DNA from: Megasphaera sp.
GTDB taxonomy: Bacteria; Bacillota; Negativicutes; Veillonellales; Megasphaeraceae
Direction of reading: 5' to 3'
Length of the DNA: 64,000 nt
Assembly: GCA_022641375.1 (NCBI GenBank)
Contig: JALCDF010000002.1
Span: 1 to 64,000, forward strand
Part shown: positions 36,424 to 45,415 of the stretch, one piece after another
How positions within the stretch are numbered: position 1 is the first letter of the stretch
Layout: each line of letters starts with the position of its first letter
Translations under genes and position numbers: made by a program
Notes under the pieces: generated by a model
Told to the model about the DNA's origin: nothing
Database searches by the model: none
The model's input: only the letters and a program-made list of their open reading frames with translations

Positions 36424-36963
36424 ATGGAAACATCATTTCATGCTACCACGATAGTGGCAGTGCAGCGTAATGGTAAAACGGCTATTGCCGGCGACGGACA
36501 GGTTACGATGGGGAATTCCGTTATTATGAAAGGGACGGCCCAGAAAGTTCGTCGGTTGTATCAGGGAAAGATTATCAGCGGCTTTGCCGGTTCAGTGGCA
36601 GATGCCTTTACGCTTTTTGATCATTTTGAAGAAAAATTGAATCAATATAACGGCAATCTGGTTCGCAGTGCAGTAGAACTGGCTAAGGATTGGCGTTCCG
36701 ATAAGATTCTCCATAAGCTGGAAGCGTTACTGCTGGTAGCGGACGCCCAGCGTATTTTATTGATTTCCGGCAATGGTGAAGTAATCGAACCGGATGACGG
36801 CATCCTGGCTATCGGTTCCGGCGGCAATTATGCGCTGGCTTCCGGCCGGGCTTTATTGCAGAATACCGATATGTCAGCTAAAGAAATTGCCGAAAAGTCA
36901 CTCCATATTGCTGCTGATATTTGTGTGTATACCAATCACAATGTCATTGTAGAAGAAATTTAG
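36424..36963 (+). CDS. hslV: HslV (ClpQ) peptidase subunit
   Basis: The peptidase of the HslUV (ClpYQ) protease. At 179 residues, [37 protein letters not shown] aligns with Bacillus ClpQ (MSSFHATTIFAVQ). The Thr of the TTIVAV strand corresponds to the N-terminal Thr nucleophile of E. coli HslV, so a short propeptide (METSFHA) would have to be removed. In Bacillus a Ser at the N-terminus has been proposed instead. The start is ATG 36424 with GGAGA upstream; the track start at 36394 adds ten residues. A GC-rich hairpin (36352-36373) lies between trmFO and this gene, without a T tail. Confidence 0.95.
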   Translation: METSFHATTIVAVQRNGKTAIAGDGQVTMGNSVIMKGTAQKVRRLYQGKIISGFAGSVADAFTLFDHFEEKLNQYNGNLVRSAVELAKDWRSDKILHKLEALLLVADAQRILLISGNGEVIEPDDGILAIGSGGNYALASGRALLQNTDMSAKEIAEKSLHIAADICVYTNHNVIVEEI

Positions 36964-37059
36964 CAGCCGGAATGGCAGGCAGCGTAGGATATACGTGTTT
37001 TCCGACAGATAATAGAAAACAAGTTTGCGCTTATCCGCAAAGGAAGGAATATTGATACG

Positions 37060-38475
37060 ATGAAAGATACAGAATTGACGCCTAAACAAATTGTCTCCGA
37101 ACTCGATAAATATATTATCGGGCAGGATGAAGCCAAAAAATCAGTGGCTATCGCATTGCGCAACCGCTGGCGGCGTAAACGGCTGAGTGAAGAAATGCAG
37201 GAAGAAATCATTCCGAAGAACATCCTCCTCATCGGTCCTACCGGTGTCGGCAAGACAGAAATCGCCCGCCGCCTGGCCCGTCTCGTCGGAGCTCCCTTTA
37301 TCAAGGTGGAAGCTACGAAGTATACGGAAGTAGGGTATGTGGGCCGTGATGTCGAACAGATTATCCGTGATCTCGTGGCCAACGCAATCCGCATGGTCCA
37401 GGAACAGGAAAGCCAGCATTATGAACAGAAAGCGGCAGACGAAGCGGATAAACGGATCCTGCAGGTGCTGTGGCCTAAAAAAGAAGAAATCAAAGAAAAA
37501 GTAACCCATCCGATGGATATGTTCTTCTCCGCCGATGACGACGAAGAAGACGGCAACAAGACACCGGATCAGCCTAAATCCATTGAAGCGGGCCATTCGG
37601 ACCGCCGCCAGAAGATGCTGGCCGAAATCCGCAGCCATAAGATGGACGACCGGGAAATCGAAGTCGAAGTGGCAGAACAGGAACGGTCTGTCCAGGGCAT
37701 CCTGACCGGGAATTCGACAGAAGAACTGACAAATAATTTCCAGGAAATGCTGGGCAGTATCATGCCTAAGAAGAAGAAAAAGAAGAAGATGACCATTGCC
37801 AAAGCGCGGGAAATCTTCAAAGAAGAAGAATTGGAAAAATGCCTGGATATGGATGTCATCGTGGACAAAGCCGTCGAAGCTACGGAAGAATCAGGTATCG
37901 TATTTATCGATGAATTCGATAAGATCGCTGAAAAGGGCCGTGCCAATGGCCCCGATGTATCTCGCGAAGGTGTACAGCGCGATATCCTTCCTATCGTAGA
38001 AGGAGCTACGGTCAACACGAAATACGGTCCGGTCAAGACGGATCATATCCTGTTCATCGCTGCCGGTGCGTTCCACGTATCCAAACCGAGTGATCTGATT
38101 CCAGAATTACAGGGGCGTTTTCCAATCCGTGTAGAACTGCAATCATTGACGATAGAAGATTTCCGTAAGATTTTAACGGAACCGAATGAATCTCTGGTCA
38201 AACAATATACAGCATTACTGGCAACCGACGGGGTGGAATTGGAATTTACTGCCGATGGTATTGACTCGATTGCTGAGTATGCCTATCGGGTCAACCAGGT
38301 AACCGAAAATATCGGTGCCCGCCGCCTGCATACGATTTTGGAAAAGATATTGGAAGATGTATCGTATGAAGCGCCGTATGCAACGGAACAGCATATCGCT
38401 GTCAATAAAGATTTCGTAGCGGGCAAACTGAATGATGTTGTCCAAAATGTTGATTTGAGTCATTATATTCTTTAA
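37060..38475 (+). CDS. hslU: HslU (ClpY) ATPase subunit
   Basis: The AAA+ unfoldase of HslUV. The 471 residues show Walker A GPTGVGKTE at about 61-69, the pore motif GYVG (VGYVGRDVEQ), the large intermediate (I) domain at about 115-245, rich in charged residues, Walker B GIVFIDEFDKIA, and the C-terminal sensor-2 helix GARRLHTILEKILED. The end NVDLSHYIL is the C-terminal tail that inserts into HslV. It lies 96 bases after hslV. In Bacillus the next gene is codY; here it is a methyltransferase. Confidence 0.97.
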   Translation: MKDTELTPKQIVSELDKYIIGQDEAKKSVAIALRNRWRRKRLSEEMQEEIIPKNILLIGPTGVGKTEIARRLARLVGAPFIKVEATKYTEVGYVGRDVEQIIRDLVANAIRMVQEQESQHYEQKAADEADKRILQVLWPKKEEIKEKVTHPMDMFFSADDDEEDGNKTPDQPKSIEAGHSDRRQKMLAEIRSHKMDDREIEVEVAEQERSVQGILTGNSTEELTNNFQEMLGSIMPKKKKKKKMTIAKAREIFKEEELEKCLDMDVIVDKAVEATEESGIVFIDEFDKIAEKGRANGPDVSREGVQRDILPIVEGATVNTKYGPVKTDHILFIAAGAFHVSKPSDLIPELQGRFPIRVELQSLTIEDFRKILTEPNESLVKQYTALLATDGVELEFTADGIDSIAEYAYRVNQVTENIGARRLHTILEKILEDVSYEAPYATEQHIAVNKDFVAGKLNDVVQNVDLSHYIL

Positions 38476-38486
38476 AGAGGATGTTC

Positions 38487-39710
38487 ATGAGACCATATGC
38501 AAAGTTATATATAACAAAAAAAGGTGAAAAAGCGGCCCGGGGCGGACATCCCTGGGTCTATGGCGAAGAAGTGACGCGGGTGGAAGGCGCGTACCAGACG
38601 GGAGATATCGTAGATGTATACAGCGAAAAAGACCGCTATCTGGGTACGGGATTTGCCAATGATATTTCCAAGATCCGTGTCCGTATCCTGTCGAATAATA
38701 CCAATGACCGTTTTGATGAAGCATTTTGGCAGCGCCGGGTAAATTATGCGCTGGCATATCGCCGGACGGTCATGGGAGCAGATGATTTTTCCTGCTGCCG
38801 TCTTATTTTCGGCGATGCCGATCAGCTTCCCGGACTGACTGTCGACCGGTATAATGATATCCTGGTAGCGCAGACATTGTGCTACGGTATGGATCAGGTA
38901 AAACCGGTCATCTTCAAGGCTCTTGTCGAAGAATTGCAGGCTATGGGCGTGACCGTTCGGGGAATCTACGAACGGAATGACGTCGGCGTCCGCAAACTCG
39001 ACGGGATGGATCAGTATAAAGGCTGGTATAAAGCAGATTTCCTGCCGCAGCCGGAATCGGTCGTGACGACCATCAACGAAAACGGCATCCTGTATGAAGT
39101 CGATGTCGAAAATGGCCAGAAAACAGGATTTTTCCTGGATCAGAAATATAATCGCCGGGCTGTCGGCAAAATAGCTGCCGGGCACCATGTCCTGGATTGT
39201 TTCACCCATACGGGGGCCTTTGCCCTCAATGCGGCTAAAGGCGGCGCTGCATCGGTAGTGGCTGTCGATGTATCCAAGGAAGCTGTGGATATGACGGAAG
39301 AAAATATCCGGCGCAACGGCTGTGATGATATCGTTACGGTGCAACAGGCCAACGTATTTGATTTGCTGACGGAACTGGCAGAACAAAAATGCCATGATTA
39401 TGATTTTATCATCCTCGATCCGCCGGCGTTTACCAAATCTGGCCATACGGTCCGCAATGCCATGCGGGGATATAAGGAAATCAATCTGAAGGCCATGCGC
39501 CTGCTGCCACGGGGAGGCTATCTGGCGACGTGTTCATGCTCCCATTTTATGCGCAATGATTTGTTCCGTACCATGCTGCACGATGCGGCTGCCGATGCCG
39601 GTGTGCGGCTGCGGCAGATTGAAGAACGCCAGCAAGCGCCGGACCATCCTATTTTATGGAATGTTCCGGAAACGGATTATCTGAAATTTTACCTGTTCCA
39701 GGTTGTCTAG
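38487..39710 (+). CDS. RlmI-like class I rRNA methyltransferase (PUA domain)
   Basis: A SAM-dependent RNA methyltransferase of the RlmI/YccW group (5-methylcytosine in 23S rRNA). The 407 residues have an N-terminal PUA domain (about 1-80), a central domain, then the SAM-binding Rossmann domain with VLDCFTHTGAFALNAA (motif I) and DPPAFTKS (motif IV), plus CSCSHFM near the C-terminus holding the catalytic Cys. ATG 38487 is preferred over ATG 38481 because AGAGG ends at 38480 and would abut the earlier start. The base methylated is inferred from the family. Confidence 0.88.
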   Translation: MRPYAKLYITKKGEKAARGGHPWVYGEEVTRVEGAYQTGDIVDVYSEKDRYLGTGFANDISKIRVRILSNNTNDRFDEAFWQRRVNYALAYRRTVMGADDFSCCRLIFGDADQLPGLTVDRYNDILVAQTLCYGMDQVKPVIFKALVEELQAMGVTVRGIYERNDVGVRKLDGMDQYKGWYKADFLPQPESVVTTINENGILYEVDVENGQKTGFFLDQKYNRRAVGKIAAGHHVLDCFTHTGAFALNAAKGGAASVVAVDVSKEAVDMTEENIRRNGCDDIVTVQQANVFDLLTELAEQKCHDYDFIILDPPAFTKSGHTVRNAMRGYKEINLKAMRLLPRGGYLATCSCSHFMRNDLFRTMLHDAAADAGVRLRQIEERQQAPDHPILWNVPETDYLKFYLFQVV

Positions 39711-39802
39711 GAAAAGGCCCTGTATCTTGGTTGATACAGGGTCATATTATGATGGAGCGCTTTTTTTCATTTATTTTACTGGCCAAATCACGGGGAAATA
39801 GG

Positions 39803-39835
39803 TATAATATGAGCACAGCGAGTCTCGCTGTTTTT
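39803..39835 (+). promoter_or_regulatory. -10 box and start-site hairpin before pgeF
   Basis: TATAAT at 39803-39808 (weak -35, CTGGCC) is followed at once by ACAGCG-AGTCT-CGCTGT and TTTTT (39815-39835). The hairpin would sit at or near the 5' end of the transcript. A GATACAGGG/CCCTGTATC hairpin at 39717-39740 marks the end of the methyltransferase transcript, without a T tail. Confidence 0.4.
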
Positions 39836-39854
39836 ATGAAGGAGGTATGCTGTC

Positions 39855-40715
39855 ATGCTGAATGAAAAAAATGGAATTTCTTATATTACATTTTCTGTTT
39901 TTGATTCATATAAAATAACTGCGGCCGTATCGGCACGCAAGGGTGGGGTGAGCACCGGCTCATTTGCATCACTGAATATGAGTTTTGCCAGCGGGGATGA
40001 CCCTGCCAATGTATTAGAAAACCGGAAAAAGTTTTTGACGGCTCTCCATATAGATCCGACCCAGCTGATTTGCTGTAATCAGATCCATGGTACCAATGTC
40101 GTTACAGTAGGCAGAGAATTATGCGGCCGCGGTTCCGATACGACCAAAGAAGCCATTGAAGCCTGTGATGGGATTATGACCAATGAACCGGGAGTTCCTA
40201 TTTCCATGAATTTTGGCGACTGTACGCCGTTGTTGTTCTTTGACCCTGTGCATCAGGTCATTGCTGTCAGTCATGGCGGCTGGCGGGGAACGGCACAGAA
40301 TATCGTTGCGGTCACCTTGCAGAAAATGCACTCGTCGTATGGTACGTGTATTTCCGATGTTCATGCGGCTGTCGGACCGGCTATCGGGAAATGCTGTTTT
40401 GAAGTGGGGCAGGATGTCATCGATGCTTTCCTGTCTATTTTCTCACAGGAAGATATAAAGGCATTGTCTACCGATGACGGCGATGGAAAATATCATTTTG
40501 ATTTACCGGCAGCGAATAAGAAACTGATGTTAAAAGCCGGTATCCTGCCGGAAAACCTGGAAGTATCCGATCTTTGTACCTGTTGTCACGAAGATTTGTT
40601 CTATTCATACCGCCGTTCCTCCAAAGCCGGTGAAAAATCGGGCCGTCATATGGCAGTCATGCAATTGATGGAAACCTCGACGCCGCAAGGGGACGGAAGT
40701 GCTGATGGTGAATGA
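39855..40715 (+). CDS. pgeF: Peptidoglycan editing factor PgeF (YfiH/LACC1 family)
   Basis: A 286-residue protein of the YfiH family. E. coli PgeF prevents misincorporation of L-Ser into peptidoglycan precursors, and other members cleave purine nucleosides. The metal/active-site motifs are all visible: QIHGTNV, GDCTPLLFFDP, VSHGGWRGTAQNI, CCFEVG and LCTCCHEDLFYSYRR. The RBS AAGGAGG precedes ATG 39855. It overlaps the corrinoid-activator gene, so it heads the metH operon, a placement with no obvious functional link. Confidence 0.9.
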   Translation: MLNEKNGISYITFSVFDSYKITAAVSARKGGVSTGSFASLNMSFASGDDPANVLENRKKFLTALHIDPTQLICCNQIHGTNVVTVGRELCGRGSDTTKEAIEACDGIMTNEPGVPISMNFGDCTPLLFFDPVHQVIAVSHGGWRGTAQNIVAVTLQKMHSSYGTCISDVHAAVGPAIGKCCFEVGQDVIDAFLSIFSQEDIKALSTDDGDGKYHFDLPAANKKLMLKAGILPENLEVSDLCTCCHEDLFYSYRRSSKAGEKSGRHMAVMQLMETSTPQGDGSADGE

Positions 40716-42882
40716 TATCCGCATCATTCGGGGCAGGTATGTCAGGCCGGATACGGATACGGCATTGCGTCTGGCCGGATATCAGCCCGGCCCGGCGTGG
40801 GACAAGGCCGGCGATATATGCCGGACCCTGATTCCCGATGTACGGCGTTCTGTCCAGGCGAAAGCAGCCCTTTCATTTGCTGTGGCGAAAGACGGGAATA
40901 AAAGATTGTATGTCATCACGACGCTGGGAGCGGTTGTCAGTCAGCGGAATGAACAATATTTCCAGGCCGGCCGGGACGTGGAAGCGCTGTTGTTCGGAGC
41001 ATTGGCGGATAGCTGCCTGTTTGCCTTTGAAAAACAGCTGCTGCCTCAGATCCGGCAAATCTGCCTGGAAAAAGGTGTCGGTATCGAACGGCGCCATGAA
41101 GCTGGCGTAGATATTCCGCTGGCAGTACAGGATGAAGCTGTCCTGGCGGTAGCCGGAGAGCGCACATTGGGTGTTACTGTCAGCAAAAATCATGTCATGT
41201 CGCCGGGCAAGTCCTTGTGCCTGATCTTTGATCTGACGCCGGATACCCATCAGTTCCATATGGAGCATGATTGCCGTACTTGCAGTCAGCAGGATTGTTC
41301 TATGCGTTCCCTGCCGCCGCAACAACCGGCGGATACGCGGGGACGGGTTATGGTTTGTCCGGCAGGAATGACGATATTGAACTATATACAGCAGCAGGGA
41401 GTGTCTCTGGCTGTGCATTGCGGCGGCAAAGGGATTTGTGGTGCCTGTCGTGTCCGTGTATGTAAAGGCCGGGTGCCGGATACGCCGGAAGACCGGGCTT
41501 TTTTTTCGGCCGACGATATCAGACTGGGCTGGCGGCTAGCTTGTTGTGCCGTTCCTGCGGAAGAAGCAGAAATCATGGTACCGGCATATACAGAAAATCC
41601 GTTGGCGGCCGTAGGCGAAGAAGGGTTTTCCGCTGCTATAGAACATACGGTCTCACCAGATCATACTTATGGGATTGCCATAGATATCGGAACGACGACA
41701 TTAGCGGCGGCTCTTGTGGATATGACGACAGCAAAGCTGGTACATACCGTTACAGCGGCGAACAGTCAGCGCGTATATGGTGCCGATGTCGTGAGCCGTA
41801 TGGCCGCTGCCGGCCGGGGCTGCGGTCCGGGACTGCAGCATGCGGTGCAACAGGATTTGGTATGTGCCATGGGCAGTATATTGGAACGATATCAGGGTAT
41901 CCATCCCGGCCGGGTGGCTATTTCGGCGAATACGACCATGCAGCACCTGCTCATGGGATATTCCTGTGAAGGGTTGGGAGAATGGCCGTTTCATCCCGTC
42001 TCGTTAGGCGGCCGGACGCTGGTGTGGGACGATGTATTTACCGAACGGCTGGATGATATGGCACCCGGCTGTTCCGTACAGCTGCTGCCCGGTATCAGTA
42101 CGTATGTAGGGGCTGATATCGTTGCCGGATTATGGCATTGTCATATCGATCAGTCGGCCGGACTGTCATTATTTATTGATATGGGGACTAATGGGGAAAT
42201 GGCGCTGGGGGACAGACGGCATATCCTTGTCACTTCGACTTCGGCCGGGCCGGCGCTGGAAGGTGGTCATCTATCCTGCGGCATCGGTTCCGTAGCCGGA
42301 GCGATTTGCAGTGTTTCCCTGTCTGACGGACAGATACATATAGAAACAATCGGTCATGGTGCGCCGGTAGGTCTTTGCGGTACCGGCGTCATTGAAGGCA
42401 TGGCGGCACTGTTGGAAAACGGCTATGTCGATGCGACCGGGAAATTACGGGATCCGTATTTTGCTGCTGGCTTTGCGTTTGCTCATCGTCCGGATGGCAA
42501 AGCTATCGGATTCAACCAGGAAGATATCCGGGATATCCAGATGGCTAAAGGGGCTATCCGGGCCGGTATGGAAACATTGCTGCATGAATGGGGTGCAGTA
42601 TATGCGGATGTACAGCACGTATATCTGGCCGGTGGGTTCGGATATTATCTGGATCCGCAGAAAGCCGCGGTCATCGGGCTGCTGCCCCATGAACTGGCGG
42701 GCCGCACAATCGCTGTCGGCAATACGTCCCTGGCGGGAGCCGCCGACGTACTGACAGAGGATAGGGCGTGGAATGGGATGAAGGCTATCGCCTCGTCAGC
42801 CCGGGAAATCATATTAGGCAACATGCCGGAGTTTCAGGAATTATATATTCGACATATGGAATTTTCTGGTATATACAGGTAA
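40699..42882 (+). CDS. Fused MetH/corrinoid reactivation protein (activation-like + ferredoxin + ASKHA)
   Basis: A 727-residue protein with three parts, next to metH. Residues 1 to about 203 resemble the standalone vitamin B12-dependent methionine synthase activation domain and end in a Cys cluster (DCRTCSQQDC). Residues about 215-300 are a plant-type [2Fe-2S] ferredoxin (CGGKGICGAC and ACC: C241, C247, C250, C282). Residues about 324-727 are an actin-like ASKHA ATPase of the RACo/DUF4445 type (GIAIDIGTTTLAAALVDM, LFIDMGTNGEMALGD). RACo-type proteins use ATP to return inactive Co(II) to Co(I) in corrinoid enzymes. The inferred role is reactivation of MetH encoded 48 bases downstream, which lacks its own activation domain. 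The start is GTG 40699 after AAGGGGA, or ATG 40705. Confidence 0.8.
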   Translation: MLMVNDIRIIRGRYVRPDTDTALRLAGYQPGPAWDKAGDICRTLIPDVRRSVQAKAALSFAVAKDGNKRLYVITTLGAVVSQRNEQYFQAGRDVEALLFGALADSCLFAFEKQLLPQIRQICLEKGVGIERRHEAGVDIPLAVQDEAVLAVAGERTLGVTVSKNHVMSPGKSLCLIFDLTPDTHQFHMEHDCRTCSQQDCSMRSLPPQQPADTRGRVMVCPAGMTILNYIQQQGVSLAVHCGGKGICGACRVRVCKGRVPDTPEDRAFFSADDIRLGWRLACCAVPAEEAEIMVPAYTENPLAAVGEEGFSAAIEHTVSPDHTYGIAIDIGTTTLAAALVDMTTAKLVHTVTAANSQRVYGADVVSRMAAAGRGCGPGLQHAVQQDLVCAMGSILERYQGIHPGRVAISANTTMQHLLMGYSCEGLGEWPFHPVSLGGRTLVWDDVFTERLDDMAPGCSVQLLPGISTYVGADIVAGLWHCHIDQSAGLSLFIDMGTNGEMALGDRRHILVTSTSAGPALEGGHLSCGIGSVAGAICSVSLSDGQIHIETIGHGAPVGLCGTGVIEGMAALLENGYVDATGKLRDPYFAAGFAFAHRPDGKAIGFNQEDIRDIQMAKGAIRAGMETLLHEWGAVYADVQHVYLAGGFGYYLDPQKAAVIGLLPHELAGRTIAVGNTSLAGAADVLTEDRAWNGMKAIASSAREIILGNMPEFQELYIRHMEFSGIYR

Positions 42883-42930
42883 AAAAGAAAACGTCTGTAA
42901 AAAACGCATCAGGGGAGAAGGAATCGTAAT

Positions 42931-45399
42931 ATGACAAGGGAAGAATTTCAACAGTTACTGGCTGAAGGCATCGTTATTCTCGATGGGGCTACAGGGACTA
43001 ATTTACAAAAAGCAGGTATGCCTGTCGGCGTCTGCCCGGAACAATGGATACTGGAAAATCCGGAAGTACTCCTGCACCTGCAGCGTCAATTCGTGTCTGC
43101 CGGTGCTCAGATCTTGTATGCGCCTACCTTTACGGGGAACCGCATCAAGCTCGGGGAATACGGCCTTGAAAATCGTCTGACGGAAATCAATACGGGATTG
43201 GTCCGCTTGTGTAAACAGGCGGCTGCCGGCAAGGCATATGTTGCCGGTGACCTGACGATGACCGGACAGCAGCTGTATCCCATGGGCAATCTGTCATTTG
43301 ACGAATTGGTGGAAATCTATACCGAACAGGCGTCTGTCCTGTATAAAGCCGGCGTAGATTTGTTTATCATTGAAACCATGATGAGCCTCCAGGAAACACG
43401 GGCCGCGGTTTTGGCAGTCAAGGGAGTCTGTGATCTGCCGGTGATGGCGACGCTGACGCTGGAAGAAGATGGCCGTACGCTCTATGGTACACCACCCGAA
43501 GCGGCTGTCGTCGTTTTGCAGAGCCTGGGCGTCGATGCGGTCGGCCTGAACTGTTCTACCGGTCCGGCCGATATGGCTGTCCAAATTGCCACGATGTACG
43601 AATATGCCGATATCCCCCTCATTGCGAAACCGAATGCGGGTCTGCCGGAACTCATCGATGGGCACACGGTCTATCGGACGACTCCGGAAGAATTTGCTGC
43701 TGATGGTAAACTGTTGATTGACGCCGGCGCCCATATTGTCGGTGGCTGCTGTGGTTCTACGCCGGAACATTTGCGCTGCTTGGCAGCGGCGGTACGGACC
43801 ATGACGCCTAAAACCGTCCATGCCGCAAAACGGCGTGTACTGGCATCGGAACGGCAGGTAGTCCCGGTAGATATGGATGGATCGTTCCAGGTCATCGGTG
43901 AACGAATCAATCCGACGGGGAAAAAGAAACTCCAGGCCGAATTACGGGCAGGAAAAATGGACATGGTCCGGGCGTTTGCCCGTCAGCAGGAACAGAACGG
44001 TGCGGCCATCCTGGATGTCAACATGGGGACGAACGGCATAGACGAAAAGGAAATGATGATACGTTCTATCTATGAAATCACGGCTGTGACCGGATTGCCT
44101 TTATGCATCGATTCCAGTTTCCCCGAAGTAATCGAAGCGGCGCTGCGAATCTATCCGGGGCGGGCTCTGATTAATTCCATTTCGTATGAAACGGAAAAGA
44201 GAAACCGCCTGTTGCCGCTGGCTAAAAAGTACGGCGCCATGTTCATCGCCCTGCCATTGTCAGATGAAGGGATTCCCAAGACACTGGCGGATAAACACGC
44301 CATCCTCCATGATTTGCTGGCTGAAGCCGGGACATATGGTTTTACCGTAGAAGATATCATTGTCGATGGATTGGTTGCTACTGTCGGTGCGGCTCCGACG
44401 GCGGCGTTGGACTGTATGGCTACGTTTCAACATTGCCGGAATGATTTACAGGTACCGACGGTCTGCGGGCTGTCTAATATTTCCTTCGGTCTGCCCGACC
44501 GCATGTATGTGAACATGACCTTCTTGGCCATGGCGATTGCCAATGGCCTTACGATGGCAATCGCCAATCCATCGCAGGATTTACTCATGAATGCCGCAGC
44601 AGCGGCCAACATGCTGATGAACAAACCTGGCAGTGATATTGCTTATATTCAGCGGATGCAGCAGTTCGATAAAAAAAAAGCAGAGAAGAAACTGCAAATA
44701 CAGGCAGAACGGACTGTCAAATCAGATGGACCGGTATCGGCAGCGCCGTCGGGAAATAACGAAAAAGATGCCCTGGCAGATAATGCCGTATACAAAGCCG
44801 TATTGGACGGTGAAAAGGAACAGGTGGTCCGTTGTGCGCAGGGGGAGCTGCAGCGGGGCAGGGCCCCGGAGAAAATCATAGCTGATTTCCTGATACCAGC
44901 AATCAATAAAGTGGGCGATCTCTATGACCGGAAAGTCTATTTTTTACCGCAGCTCATTGCCAGTGCCAGCACGATGGAAAAAGCCATTGCCTATCTGGAA
45001 CCGTTGATCAGTCATGATAAGCAGGGGCGGGAAATGCCTACTGTCGTGATTGCGACGGTAGAAGGCGATGTCCATGATATCGGTAAGAATCTGGTGGCGT
45101 TGATGCTGCGTAACTATGGATATAAGGTAATCGATATGGGCAAGGACGTGCCTGCTGCTCAAATCGTCCAGACCGCAGTCGACCATCAGGCGGCAGTCAT
45201 CGGACTGTCAGCGCTGATGACTACGACGATGATGCATATGAAAGATGTAATCGAAGAAGCAGCGAAGAAACAGTATACCGGCAAGATCATTATCGGTGGA
45301 GCTGCTGTTACGCCCAGCTTTTCTGATGAAATCGGTGCTGACGGCTATTCCAAGGATGCGGCAGAATGTGTAAAATTAGTGGGCCGTTTGCTGGCATAG
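42931..45399 (+). CDS. metH: Cobalamin-dependent methionine synthase, short form
   Basis: MetH moves a methyl group from methyltetrahydrofolate to homocysteine through cobalamin. At 822 residues it has: a homocysteine/Zn domain (1 to about 300, Zn ligands C208, C273, C274 in LNCSTG and GGCCGS); a pterin-binding domain (about 318-580, VIGERINPTGKKK); a cobalamin cap plus binding domain (about 615-822, DVHDIGKNLVALML with the His that ligates cobalt). It stops where E. coli MetH (1227 residues) continues into the SAM-binding reactivation domain. Reactivation must therefore come in trans, most likely from the upstream fused protein. The RBS GGGGAGAAGGA precedes ATG 42931. Confidence 0.96.
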   Translation: MTREEFQQLLAEGIVILDGATGTNLQKAGMPVGVCPEQWILENPEVLLHLQRQFVSAGAQILYAPTFTGNRIKLGEYGLENRLTEINTGLVRLCKQAAAGKAYVAGDLTMTGQQLYPMGNLSFDELVEIYTEQASVLYKAGVDLFIIETMMSLQETRAAVLAVKGVCDLPVMATLTLEEDGRTLYGTPPEAAVVVLQSLGVDAVGLNCSTGPADMAVQIATMYEYADIPLIAKPNAGLPELIDGHTVYRTTPEEFAADGKLLIDAGAHIVGGCCGSTPEHLRCLAAAVRTMTPKTVHAAKRRVLASERQVVPVDMDGSFQVIGERINPTGKKKLQAELRAGKMDMVRAFARQQEQNGAAILDVNMGTNGIDEKEMMIRSIYEITAVTGLPLCIDSSFPEVIEAALRIYPGRALINSISYETEKRNRLLPLAKKYGAMFIALPLSDEGIPKTLADKHAILHDLLAEAGTYGFTVEDIIVDGLVATVGAAPTAALDCMATFQHCRNDLQVPTVCGLSNISFGLPDRMYVNMTFLAMAIANGLTMAIANPSQDLLMNAAAAANMLMNKPGSDIAYIQRMQQFDKKKAEKKLQIQAERTVKSDGPVSAAPSGNNEKDALADNAVYKAVLDGEKEQVVRCAQGELQRGRAPEKIIADFLIPAINKVGDLYDRKVYFLPQLIASASTMEKAIAYLEPLISHDKQGREMPTVVIATVEGDVHDIGKNLVALMLRNYGYKVIDMGKDVPAAQIVQTAVDHQAAVIGLSALMTTTMMHMKDVIEEAAKKQYTGKIIIGGAAVTPSFSDEIGADGYSKDAAECVKLVGRLLA

Positions 45400-45415
45400 A
45401 AAAGGAGAATCTGGT

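Noticed and set aside
38505-39446. 313-aa minus-strand ORF antisense to the RlmI-like methyltransferase
   Set aside because: Shadow frame; no RBS and no recognisable domain.
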